Shown piece by piece: positions 1-7,436 of a stretch of DNA of 64,000 nt. The stretch comes from Paenibacillus_AB sp036577625. GTDB taxonomy: Bacteria; Bacillota; Bacilli; Paenibacillales; NBRC-103111. The notes below the pieces were generated by a model. That model worked only from the letters and a program-made list of their open reading frames with translations. It was not told the DNA's origin and ran no database searches. Location of the stretch: positions 1-64,000 of the forward strand of contig NZ_JARBDC010000087.1 of assembly GCF_036577625.1 (NCBI RefSeq), given 5' to 3'. A program made the translations under genes and the position numbers. The number at the start of each line of letters is the position of its first letter. The first letter of the stretch is position 1.

Positions 1-43
1 CTTCATCATAACGATTAAACTTTTGCCCCTTCTTGGGTGGCAT
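1..43 (-). CDS. IS3-type transposase OrfA, 5' end only (cut by window edge)
   Basis: Only the first 14 codons lie in the window; the frame reads MPPKKGQKFNRYDE and runs off the left edge. A GGAGGGG ribosome site precedes the ATG by about seven bases. This N-terminus resembles the small helix-turn-helix OrfA of IS3-family elements common in Paenibacillus, which binds the element ends and is joined to OrfB by frameshifting. The identification rests on a very short stretch, so the family call is tentative. Confidence 0.55.
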   Translation of the reverse strand, partial: MPPKKGQKFNRYDE

Positions 44-110
44 AAAAAAATCCCCTCCGGTCAACAGTGCTGAATCCATGATATCATGAACTCTTTTTTC
101 ACTGTCTACC
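44..110 (-). mobile_element. Presumed terminal segment of the IS element
   Basis: The bases between the transposase start and about 110 would form the upstream end of the insertion sequence. A TAGACAGTGAAAAAAGAG stretch read inward on the minus strand could be the terminal inverted repeat. The other end is outside the window, so neither the repeat nor a target duplication can be confirmed. Confidence 0.3.
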
Positions 111-158
111 GTAAGGGGATAATATCAGAAGTCCGCTCTTTATATCGTTTCGAAGGGC

Positions 159-575
159 TTAACCCAAGAAGGCTATCGACCGTTTCGTTTTCCTTGCAAA
201 AGCGATGGGATTGTCGATGGACTCCCAGTGAATGTACATCAACCGGGGACTCTCGTTCAACCAGTGGTTGTGAAGAGCCGTTACTTTGATGCCGTTTCTT
301 TGAAGATTACGGATCAGCCGGTTTGCCTGATTTTGAAAGACAGCGGTTTCGCCCAGGCAAAGCGCACGTCCCGATCGGTCAAGGGACTCGAACGAAAACA
401 GTTGGTACCGAACCAAAGGCGAAGTCGTGCGTCTTCCTAAAATTGTCGCATTCAGTCTTCTGGACCGGCTGACGAAACAAACGGGTCCAGGATCGATTTC
501 GTGTTCCCCGCCCAATATTCTCGCGAACTGGTTGCATAATCTTATGAATTGCGGACTTGCTTTCGCATTTGCCAT
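159..575 (-). CDS. DUF1259 (LppY/LpqO-type) protein
   Basis: The 138-residue product starts at an ATG placed six bases after a perfect GAGGAGG site; a longer frame upstream exists but lacks such a site. The sequence carries the features of DUF1259: a central basic strand region followed by the C-terminal stretch ending near TALHNHWL and YIHWES, in which the conserved histidines lie. DUF1259 proteins are often secreted and have no established biochemical role; this copy has no signal peptide, so it is probably a single-domain cytoplasmic form. It stands alone between the IS end and the YmaF-like gene, which is read divergently. Function is unknown. Confidence 0.75.
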   Translation of the reverse strand: MANAKASPQFIRLCNQFARILGGEHEIDPGPVCFVSRSRRLNATILGRRTTSPLVRYQLFSFESLDRSGRALCLGETAVFQNQANRLIRNLQRNGIKVTALHNHWLNESPRLMYIHWESIDNPIAFARKTKRSIAFLG

Positions 576-787
576 TATTAACCTCCTCGTGGTTTTGAAA
601 CATCGTATTAGTGTCCGGAGGAAGTTGGTTATGCGAATGCCCAAATGAACCGGGATTTTTGCAGTGCTTGTTTATACTGCGCTCCACGGAAATTTCGATA
701 TTCCGTGTAGGCGGATGCCGTTTCGTGACAGTCCTGGTTCCACGTACAATGCTCCCGGATACACTTCATTCGAAAAGGAGCTTCATA

Positions 788-1174
788 ATGAAAATTCCTG
801 TTTCCGGGTTCGTCGTTGGATCGGGGGATCATGATGGTCAACATTCCCATCGGCTGTATATAACCTCATGGAACGGTCGTCCTGTCCACGTTCATGCGAT
901 GTCTGGCGTAACTTCCGTCAACGACGGACATTCTCATAAATATGCAAGCTGGACAGCTCCTGCTCCGTCTGGCGTACCTCATGTCCACGGATATCACACG
1001 GTCACTTCACTGGATCATGGCCATACCCACCTAATTCAAGGAACGACCGGCCCTGCCATTCCCCTTCCGGGCGGCGGACATTATCACTTGTTTGAAGGTT
1101 ATACGACAATCAACGGCAGTCACCCGCATTCTCATGCATACAGCGGTAAAACGGGTAATGAAGTGAGCGGCTAA
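788..1174 (+). CDS. YmaF-like histidine-rich protein
   Basis: The ATG follows an AAAAGGAG site by six bases and opens a 128-residue protein. More than twenty histidines occur in spaced HSH, HVH, HTH and HPH motifs along the whole length, typical of the YmaF family known from Bacillus. The protein has no signal peptide or membrane segment. The repeated His-x-His units suggest metal binding or a beta-structured coat-type protein, but no member has a proven role that I can name. It stands alone, divergent from the DUF1259 gene, and no clear terminator follows it. Confidence 0.75.
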   Translation: MKIPVSGFVVGSGDHDGQHSHRLYITSWNGRPVHVHAMSGVTSVNDGHSHKYASWTAPAPSGVPHVHGYHTVTSLDHGHTHLIQGTTGPAIPLPGGGHYHLFEGYTTINGSHPHSHAYSGKTGNEVSG

Positions 1175-1238
1175 ATTTCGTGGTGCGTCGCATTTTTCTG
1201 AACGTCCGCCTTCCGTTTGCGGCGCCTATGCGTTCGCT

Positions 1239-1663
1239 TTAAAATTTTCCAGGGAACTGCTTGACAATGCCGTCTGTCAAAAGATCCGCCAAATGAATCA
1301 TATGGATCTCGTTTTTGTCGGTTGCCGCAATATCCGCTTTCCAATCTCCTTTGAGACAGTCAAGAACAATTTCCGTAATCAACTGAAGATGCGTATACAG
1401 CATATCCTGCAGCGTTTTAAACGGCCAGTTCGGATTCGCAGCGCTTAAAAACGCGGCGATATCGTCGGCGTTTCGATGCCAATCCGCCTCCAGCTTTTTC
1501 ACTTCCGCCTGATTGCCCGCTTTGGCGGCCGCAACGATTTGCCTGCGATCAAAATATGCTCTACCAGAAGATCAGCCAGCTTATTGCCGGCGGCTTCTCC
1601 ATAATAGGGCTTGATCACGTCGCCTATGTCCTGCTGATTCCGCCAAAGCCGGTCCAATACGAT
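1239..1663 (-). pseudogene. Small DinB-like/'acetylglutamate kinase'-named family protein, frameshifted and 5'-truncated
   Basis: Two frames together rebuild one protein of a Paenibacillus family often mislabelled acetylglutamate kinase. From 1663 one frame gives LDRLWRNQQDIGDVIKPYYG through LLVEHILIAG; near 1536-1545 the reading must shift by one base to IVAAAKAGNQAEVKKLEADW and on to the end PGKF at 1239. The family N-terminus (an aromatic-rich helix starting with Met) is absent: upstream of 1663 the frame soon meets a stop next to the EamA gene. So the gene has lost its start and carries a one-base deletion. The 87-residue frame 1239-1502 should not be annotated as a gene of its own. No kinase function should be inferred. 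Confidence 0.7.
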
Positions 1664-1707
1664 AGGCTGTATTATTAGGGTTGAAATACCTGATTTTATA
1701 CTGGGGA

Positions 1708-2601
1708 TTATTTAGAAAGGCGTCGTTCCTGCAGGGCGGAGAGCGATACGTTTCCGGCTGCAATGCCGCCCAGGATAAGGACAACTCCGATCCACTGCAA
1801 ATAGCTTACATGCTCGGCTAAAAGGAGAGAAGACATCGACACGGCTACGGGAAGCTCGGAGGCTGTTAAGATCGTGCCGAGCCCCGGTCCGATATGCGGC
1901 ATTCCGATCGAAAACAACAGCGGCGGGAGAACGACTCCAAAAAAGCCGAGCAGCAATCCATACGGCGCAACCCCCATGAATACGGACATATCCAGCAGGA
2001 ACGTCGGCGGAAGCAGTACAAATACGACGACGAGACCGCCGGTGGAGAGCAGGGCGCTTTTCTGAACGGGAGAAATGTCTTTTCCGACGGAACCGCTAAG
2101 AAAAATGAATGATGTAAAGGTCAAAGCCGAGAGCAGAGCCCAAGCCATTCCTGTCCAGGACAGCACGTTTCCGCCTTTTGAAATCAGATTGGCGGCTAGT
2201 ACGGAGCCGATCAGCAGAACGGCTATCGAGATCATCTTCCCTGCGGTCGGTTTTTTCTTATACAGGATCCATTCCAAAAGGGTCCCGATCCAAACAAACT
2301 GAAATAAAAAAATGATAGCGAGCGAAGCGTTCAACGATTGCAGGGACTGGTAATAAAATACGCCCGTCAAGCCAAACGGAATTCCGGATCCAAGCAACTG
2401 GAAAATCCGCTTGAGCGGCAGCTTTTGTTTTTTTGTAATAATCACCAATAACCAGGAAAGCAAAGCCCCGAACAAATACTGGCCGCCCGATACCGCCGAA
2501 ACGGAAAAACCCGCTGAATAAGCAAGCTTCACGAAGGTCGATAACACTCCGTAACAGCATCCGCCCATAAAAACAATACACGCATATTGCCAGGTTTTCA
2601 T
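1708..2601 (-). CDS. EamA-family (DMT superfamily) transporter
   Basis: The 297-residue protein starts at an ATG six bases after AGAGGAGG. It is almost entirely hydrophobic with about ten predicted membrane helices arranged as two EamA repeats (roughly residues 5-140 and 150-290), the standard drug/metabolite exporter architecture. Substrate cannot be read from sequence; relatives export amino acids, nucleosides or metabolites. The gene is single, with its own promoter near 2730-2758 and an intrinsic hairpin just before its ribosome site, so expression may depend on transcription read-through. It abuts the remains of the broken small gene downstream. Confidence 0.85.
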   Translation of the reverse strand: MKTWQYACIVFMGGCCYGVLSTFVKLAYSAGFSVSAVSGGQYLFGALLSWLLVIITKKQKLPLKRIFQLLGSGIPFGLTGVFYYQSLQSLNASLAIIFLFQFVWIGTLLEWILYKKKPTAGKMISIAVLLIGSVLAANLISKGGNVLSWTGMAWALLSALTFTSFIFLSGSVGKDISPVQKSALLSTGGLVVVFVLLPPTFLLDMSVFMGVAPYGLLLGFFGVVLPPLLFSIGMPHIGPGLGTILTASELPVAVSMSSLLLAEHVSYLQWIGVVLILGGIAAGNVSLSALQERRLSK

Positions 2602-2612
2602 CGTCTTCCTCC

Positions 2613-2659
2613 TCTGCAAAAAAAAGAAGCCACACGTTTGTCGAAAGACAATCGTGTGG
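2613..2659 (-). terminator. Intrinsic terminator in the 5' leader of the EamA gene (possible attenuator)
   Basis: On the minus strand a 13-base arm (CCACACGATTGTC, 2659 downward) pairs with GACAAACGTGTGG around a TTTC loop, followed by CTTCTTTTTTTT. The T-run ends about one base before the AGAGGAGG ribosome site of the EamA gene. A smaller TAGAG-GAAA-CTCTA hairpin lies just upstream. The position between promoter and start codon is that of an attenuator; alternatively it stops transcripts arriving from the truncated ABC gene. Confidence 0.8.
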
Positions 2660-2728
2660 CGAAAATAGAGTTTCCTCTACAAAAGTCCACGCCTGATGCA
2701 ACAGGTTTTAGTATTTCATTTCCTATCC

Positions 2729-2758
2729 AGTATAAGAGCAACAGCCCCAAAAGGTCAA
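2729..2758 (-). promoter_or_regulatory. SigA-type promoter of the EamA gene
   Basis: TTGACC and TATACT are separated by 18 bases on the minus strand. Transcription would begin near 2722 and give a leader of about 120 bases that contains the terminator hairpin. Confidence 0.7.
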
Positions 2759-2957
2759 TGTCCATTTGCTGCACGTGTTACGATCCGAGCTATCGCGAAT
2801 TTTTTTCAAACGGCGGCCGTGAACGAGACATCCATGTACTGTCAATTCACTATACAATTCGTCCGGCGCTTCGCGACAGTCGAACTGAAAGGCGAGCTCG
2901 ATTCGATGTCGGACAGGCTCTTCCCCGGCCGTCAAAGCGGACTTCCTCATCCTTATG

Positions 2958-3890
2958 TCAACCGACAAATTCGGCGATCTGCTGTTTTCGCCAATAATCC
3001 ATGAAACGTCCGCCATCGCGAATCAACGTCCCGGGACTTCCCGTTTCCCGGATTTGTCCCTTTTCCAGAAATACCACTACATCTACATTACGAATGGTGG
3101 ATAGCCGATGCGCAATGATGATTTTCGTGCTTTCACCCGACCAGTCGGCAAGCCGCTGCTGGAAGAGCGATTCGGTTTCCGCGTCTAAAGCGGAGGTAGA
3201 CTCGTCAAGAATAGGAATCGAAGCATTTCGCAGGATCGCCCGCGCTATACCGATTCGCTGCTTCTGTCCTCGGGAAAGCTTGATCCCTCGTTCGCCCACT
3301 CGGGTATCGAACCCCTCCGGCAAATCCTCGATAAATTCAAGTGACTGCGACAACCCTGCCGCCATACGAATTTCCGAATCGCCGGCTTGCAGTTGACCTA
3401 CCGCGATGTTTTCGCGTACCGTGCCGTCGAATAAGTAGATGTCCTGGGTCACGCATGGCAGACAACCACGTAAAGATTCAAGCGAATACTCCTGAATCGG
3501 TACACCGTTAATGCGGATGCTGCCTTCTTGGGGCGTATACACGCGATAGAGAAGCTTAATAACGGTGCTTTTGCCCCCTCCGCTTGGCCCGACCAATGCC
3601 ATGGACTGACCGGCCGATACTCGGAAGCTGATGTTCTTCAAAACCGGTTGACCTTCAGGATAAGCGAATGTAACATTCTCAAACTCGATGGCCGGCGGTA
3701 TGGGCGGCAGGCGTACTTGTCCCCCCTTGTCCTCGGAGTCCATCTCCATCGTGTCCAGCAAGCTTTCCGCTCCGGCCGATACCTTTTGCAGCGAATGAAT
3801 GATACCCGCAATGTCGGCAAACGGCTGGCTTGCCCGGTCAAGCAAGGTGATAAAAGCGACAAGCGCACCGGGAATGATGTTGTTGCACAC
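2958..3890 (-). pseudogene. ABC exporter, only the ATP-binding half left
   Basis: The open frame encodes the last part of a transmembrane domain (PGALVAFITLLDRASQPFAD) and a complete nucleotide-binding domain: Walker A GPSGGGKST, signature LSRGQKQR (canonical LSGGQ), Walker B ending in ILDESTSALD and the AHRLST switch. Exporters of this type have about 580 residues with six membrane helices; here some 280 N-terminal residues are missing and only a GTG gives a start. The tail of the membrane domain joins directly to unrelated sequence near 3890-3905. The signature change and the missing helices suggest a decayed gene rather than a stand-alone ATPase. Confidence 0.75.
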
Positions 3891-3906
3891 TCCGCCAGTT
3901 TAATCG

Positions 3907-4041
3907 TCAGCGATCTATCCAAAGCAGCTTACTGGAGAGATTCTTATTTCTGCGACAGGATGATTGGAAAAATCCTGTCGGCGGGTATCCCCAATCGGAT
4001 AAGAGTTCATGTAGCTCAGAACTTTTAGTTTCATTGGCCAT
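3907..4041 (-). CDS. 44-codon ORF with strong ribosome site, unrecognised
   Basis: An ATG seven bases after GGGGAGG opens MANETKSSELHELLSDWGYP and ends after 44 codons, just before the surviving part of the ABC exporter. The start signals are as good as those of real genes in this window. It could be the 5' end of a gene whose body was deleted together with the exporter's membrane domain, or a small peptide gene linked to an exporter. I recognise no family. A TATATA -10-like box lies about 30 bases upstream. Confidence 0.35.
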   Translation of the reverse strand: MANETKSSELHELLSDWGYPPTGFFQSSCRRNKNLSSKLLWIDR

Positions 4042-4124
4042 GTCCGTTCCTCCCCGCTCCATTCTAACTATATAGTACCACTCGATGAAATCGCTAATTG
4101 GGATTGATTGGGTATAAATAAACT

Positions 4125-4310
4125 GCCCAATAACGGACGCCACGGCGCTTATTTCGCGAAAATCGGCCGTTTTCCAATCGTAACGGACACCACCTGCGCT
4201 TATTTGCTCCGACCGCCGTCCAAAAGGGGGATTTTCGCCAAATAGGTGCGCCCGTGTCCGTTAGAATAAAAATAAGCCGAAATGAGGCTCGATAGCGGCG
4301 GCCATGTCCG
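4125..4310. repeat. Short interspersed TAACGGACACC / GCGCTTATTT repeats
   Basis: Two direct units (TAACGGACGCCAC...GCGCTTATTT near 4132 and TAACGGACACCAC...GCGCTTATTT near 4180) are followed by inverted forms GTGTCCGTTA near 4254 and ATGTCCGTTA near 4305. Such short intergenic units are frequent in Paenibacillus-type genomes. No coding signal was seen. Confidence 0.6.
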
Positions 4311-4797
4311 TTAGACACATGGGACTGGGGGCCAATCCCGCCGAAGCAGGTCATACGAGCCGATATCGCCGTTTCCCGCCACCGGCAGTAGGAAGCCCGC
4401 TCCACTCCCGACAACGCCGGCGCAATTCATACGGGCCGATATTCGCCGTTTCCCGCTGCCGGCAGCGGGAAGCCCGCTCCGGCTTGGGCGCTTAAGCGAA
4501 GGGCGGGACGGACGATTGTTTCTGTGCAGACCGAACCTTTCTACGCGCCGAATCGGCAGCGAAGCGAGGAACGAGCTGGAAATGTTCCCGCTATTTTTAG
4601 AAGTTTCCCGTTTCCGGGCAAATCAACGGGAAAACGTCCCGCTACATTCGTCCAAACCGCGCTTTTCGCTGATTCGGCGCCGTTTTATCGGGAGCTTTTC
4701 CCGGTATTTCGAAACGCCGCCTATACGAAAGCAAGTTAACAGGAGGTTTTCCATTTCGTCGATATTCGGTTCCAACCGCCCGGCAGGATCAGGGTAA
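4300..4797 (+). repeat. Dispersed intergenic repeat, copy 1
   Basis: About 500 bases match a second copy at 26656-27090 in the same orientation. Shared blocks include CCATGTCCGTTAGACA, GGCGCTTAAGCGAAGG, CCCGTTTCCGGGCAAA, GAAAACGTCCCGCTA, TTCGTCCAAACCGCGCTTTT and CCCGGCAGGATCAGG, in the same order. By eye the copies are about 75-80 percent identical over the best 300 bases. A frame is open in both copies, but differences change amino acids as often as not, so it is treated as non-coding. Confidence 0.75.
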
Positions 4798-4805
4798 GAA
4801 CCCGA

Positions 4806-4837
4806 AAAGAAAAAAAGCCGCCGATCGTTCCGGCAGC
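4806..4837 (-). terminator. Terminator of the polyprenyl synthase gene
   Basis: On the minus strand GCTGCCG pairs with CGGCGGC around GAACGAT and is followed by TTTTTTTCTTTT, 35 bases after the stop codon. Confidence 0.85.
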
Positions 4838-4871
4838 TTCATCTCGCTTTTCCAACCGCAATGGCAAACTA

Positions 4872-7256
4872 TCAACAATCCCGGTTAATGATATAAGTCA
4901 GCAAATGTTTTAAAAATACGGGATTGCGCGGCAGCTTTTTCAGCTCCTGCATGGCGAGGCAGTAGTGCTCCCACATCTCTTGTTTGGCGCCCTCCCGTCC
5001 CAGGACGGTGACGAAAGTCGAGGCGTTGTTTTCAACGTCTTTGCTGGCGGGTTTCCCAAGTACATGCAGATCCCCCTCCGCATCGAGCAGATCGTCCTTG
5101 ATCTGAAAGGCAATGCCCATATGATAGGCAAATTGGGTTAAACCGGCTATTTCCGCCGCCTCGGCTTTAGCGAGAATGGCCGGCATAACCAGCGAAGCCT
5201 CAAAGGCGATTCCCGTTTTGTAATAACACATGCTGTTCAATTGCTCCAGTGTCAGCACTTTTCCTTTCGACTGCAAATCCATCGCCTGTCCCACGCACAT
5301 ATCCCCCGCCCTTCGGGACGAATATTGCATCAGGGCCATTACGACTTTGGGGTCAAACCCGACCAGGGAAGCCTGTTCTTCTATCGCCTTTTGGATCAAA
5401 AACAGGCCGGTCAATTCCGCGGTCGCGCTATCGTGCACCTCGTGCAGGGTCGGACGTCCTCTGCGGACGGACGCGTTGTCCTGCGACGGCAAATCGTCGA
5501 AGATCAGGGAGGCCGTATGCATATATTCGAGCGATCTGAGCAGCGGAGCGATCGCGGCCGGCTGAAGCCCGTACTCGTTGACTCCCATGACCCAGGCCAG
5601 TATGGGCCGCAGTCGTTTGCCGCCCCCTTCGAGACTGTAATTGGCGGAGTCGATCATCGCCTCCTTCATCGGCGGAATCCCGTCTTCCTTCGGAAGGAGC
5701 AGCAGACTGTTGATTTGCTCACGAACCGTTGTGACCGTATCAAGAAACCGCTGCTTGTCTCTCCGCTCGTTTTCCAAAACGGTCACCATCTGGTCCCGGA
5801 GCAGCTTGTCGAAAAAATCCACATCGTCCGCGCTTCTGACCATTTGTTGGACAAGCCGATTGAATTCCGGAATTCCGGAGGCGAACGTCCCTATGATTTC
5901 GTTATACGTTTTCGCGCCTACGCGCTGCCTGCATCGTTTTAAACCGTTGACGGCACGGTCGAGAATCACATCCCGGGTTTTGGCGTCAGCGTCGTACACG
6001 TGATGGATCAAATGCGAGATGACCGCCCAATACAGCTCAAAAGGATTGATCAAGTCCGGCCGCCGGCCGCCGTAGGTCAAATAATACGTAAAGGGCGTCA
6101 CCGCCTCGGCCTTCATATCTTCAAACATATCCGCAAAATCGTCGGCAAGCTGGTTATAGAGGCCGTAATAAAAGGTGCGTCGGTCGAAGCCTTCGTCCAC
6201 GGGGGCATGAATGACGGACCGGACAATCAACCGGGAAAAGGCGGATTTCAGGATGATCGGTACATACAGCTCATCGTTCGTATAACCCGGATTCGAAAGC
6301 CGCTTTGTCCGGTCGATATCCTGGGCATGAAAAAAAGTATAGGACTGTTCGAAAAAAAGACGCTGCGTTTCCGGTCGCTGATGTCCCTTGATATACGTGT
6401 AAGCGTCCCGAAGCTCGGCGTGCACGTACCGGATCAATTCCTTGTTCGGTCCGGACAATTTCCCGGGTTCAGGCACAGTTCCGGTGAGAAGAGAGGTTCG
6501 GATCATGCGGCTGTATTGTTCTTTCTCTCGAACCGTCAAGACCGGGGAATCGAGCAGATCGTCAATAAACGGATAGGTCAAGCCGTACGAGTACCCGAGC
6601 CGGATCGCTTCATCCAGCCTGCGCTTGCGCTCCTCGGGCGGCGTATGGTCGCCCATCTCTTCGATTGCATGCAGGACAACCCCGGTAATGATTTTGACGA
6701 GCTTGCGCAGCGAGTGCTCGGCGTTCATTTCCTCCGGTATGTGTGCGGAAACGGTTTTGAGCTTGTCGATTACCCAGATTACGGCGGATTGTATCCCTTC
6801 CTTCCGGCCCCAACGGTACAGCTCGGCCAAGCTCATAAATTCCGGCTCCGCCCCCCCATTTGCGGCGGCTGAACGAATCAAATACGTTTTGACGTCGGCG
6901 ACTACCCGCTGAATCCGGGTTTGGGTGGCGGGGGCATTCAACGCCTTGCCCAGATCCCGCATGTAAATATAGGAGACGCTTCGATCCAGATATCCGTCCA
7001 ATTTGCCCGTATGGATCAGCCGGCGTATATAGTTGCGATAATCCCGGGAATCCGGTTTTCGAACGGCTTGTGAAAAAAAGGACCGTAGCGAGGTACGACC
7101 CCTATGGCTTTTTTTCCACAATTGAAAGTCTTTTGTCAAAGCGGGTACATAGGTTTTTTCCTTGACCTGCTCGTAAAGCGCCGCAAAATATTGAGCCGCC
7201 TTTCGCTCGGCCAGCCGATACCCCAGATCCGCTTGAAGCGCGTTTTCCTCATTCAT
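4872..7256 (-). CDS. Two-domain polyprenyl (isoprenyl diphosphate) synthase
   Basis: The ATG at 7256 follows GAGGGG by ten bases and gives 794 residues, more than twice the usual 300-350. The C-terminal third is a normal all-trans prenyl synthase: GGGKRLRP at 544, first Asp-rich motif DDLPSQD at 587-593 and second motif DDLLD at 721-725, which bind Mg-diphosphate and elongate allylic diphosphates with isopentenyl diphosphate. The first 500 residues are helical, without signal or membrane segments, and carry their own Asp-rich stretches, DDLLD at 232-236 and DDFADMFED at 372-380, spaced as in class I isoprenoid synthases. The N-terminal half may therefore be a second synthase-like domain acting on the prenyl product. 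It is a single-gene unit with its own terminator. The C-terminal call is firm; the N-terminal role is inference. Confidence 0.8.
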   Translation of the reverse strand: MNEENALQADLGYRLAERKAAQYFAALYEQVKEKTYVPALTKDFQLWKKSHRGRTSLRSFFSQAVRKPDSRDYRNYIRRLIHTGKLDGYLDRSVSYIYMRDLGKALNAPATQTRIQRVVADVKTYLIRSAAANGGAEPEFMSLAELYRWGRKEGIQSAVIWVIDKLKTVSAHIPEEMNAEHSLRKLVKIITGVVLHAIEEMGDHTPPEERKRRLDEAIRLGYSYGLTYPFIDDLLDSPVLTVREKEQYSRMIRTSLLTGTVPEPGKLSGPNKELIRYVHAELRDAYTYIKGHQRPETQRLFFEQSYTFFHAQDIDRTKRLSNPGYTNDELYVPIILKSAFSRLIVRSVIHAPVDEGFDRRTFYYGLYNQLADDFADMFEDMKAEAVTPFTYYLTYGGRRPDLINPFELYWAVISHLIHHVYDADAKTRDVILDRAVNGLKRCRQRVGAKTYNEIIGTFASGIPEFNRLVQQMVRSADDVDFFDKLLRDQMVTVLENERRDKQRFLDTVTTVREQINSLLLLPKEDGIPPMKEAMIDSANYSLEGGGKRLRPILAWVMGVNEYGLQPAAIAPLLRSLEYMHTASLIFDDLPSQDNASVRRGRPTLHEVHDSATAELTGLFLIQKAIEEQASLVGFDPKVVMALMQYSSRRAGDMCVGQAMDLQSKGKVLTLEQLNSMCYYKTGIAFEASLVMPAILAKAEAAEIAGLTQFAYHMGIAFQIKDDLLDAEGDLHVLGKPASKDVENNASTFVTVLGREGAKQEMWEHYCLAMQELKKLPRNPVFLKHLLTYIINRDC

Positions 7257-7436
7257 TAGACAGTTCCCCTCGACTTCTGACGTTGGCAAACAAGAACCCG
7301 TGAAGGGATTATGTTTACATTTCTATACGTGAAAGTCGGGGTCGGGTTACGAAATCGGCCGAGATTGGGCGGTCCTACGCATAATGAACAAAATATTCGG
7401 CTTAATCATCTTGACTCGTTATCTCAACGCGACTTG

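Noticed and set aside
2258..2701. Frame starting in the EamA leader (LHQAWTFVEETLF) as a possible leader peptide
   Set aside because: It has only a TTG without ribosome site and runs on deep into the EamA gene in another frame.
2660..2728. Known riboswitch or T-box in the EamA leader
   Set aside because: No T-box AGGGTGGNACCGCG-like sequence and no recognised aptamer core was found.
4516..4797. Open frame in repeat copy 1, with a counterpart in copy 2
   Set aside because: The peptides look alike only because the DNA repeats are alike; substitutions change residues as often as not and no ribosome site precedes either.
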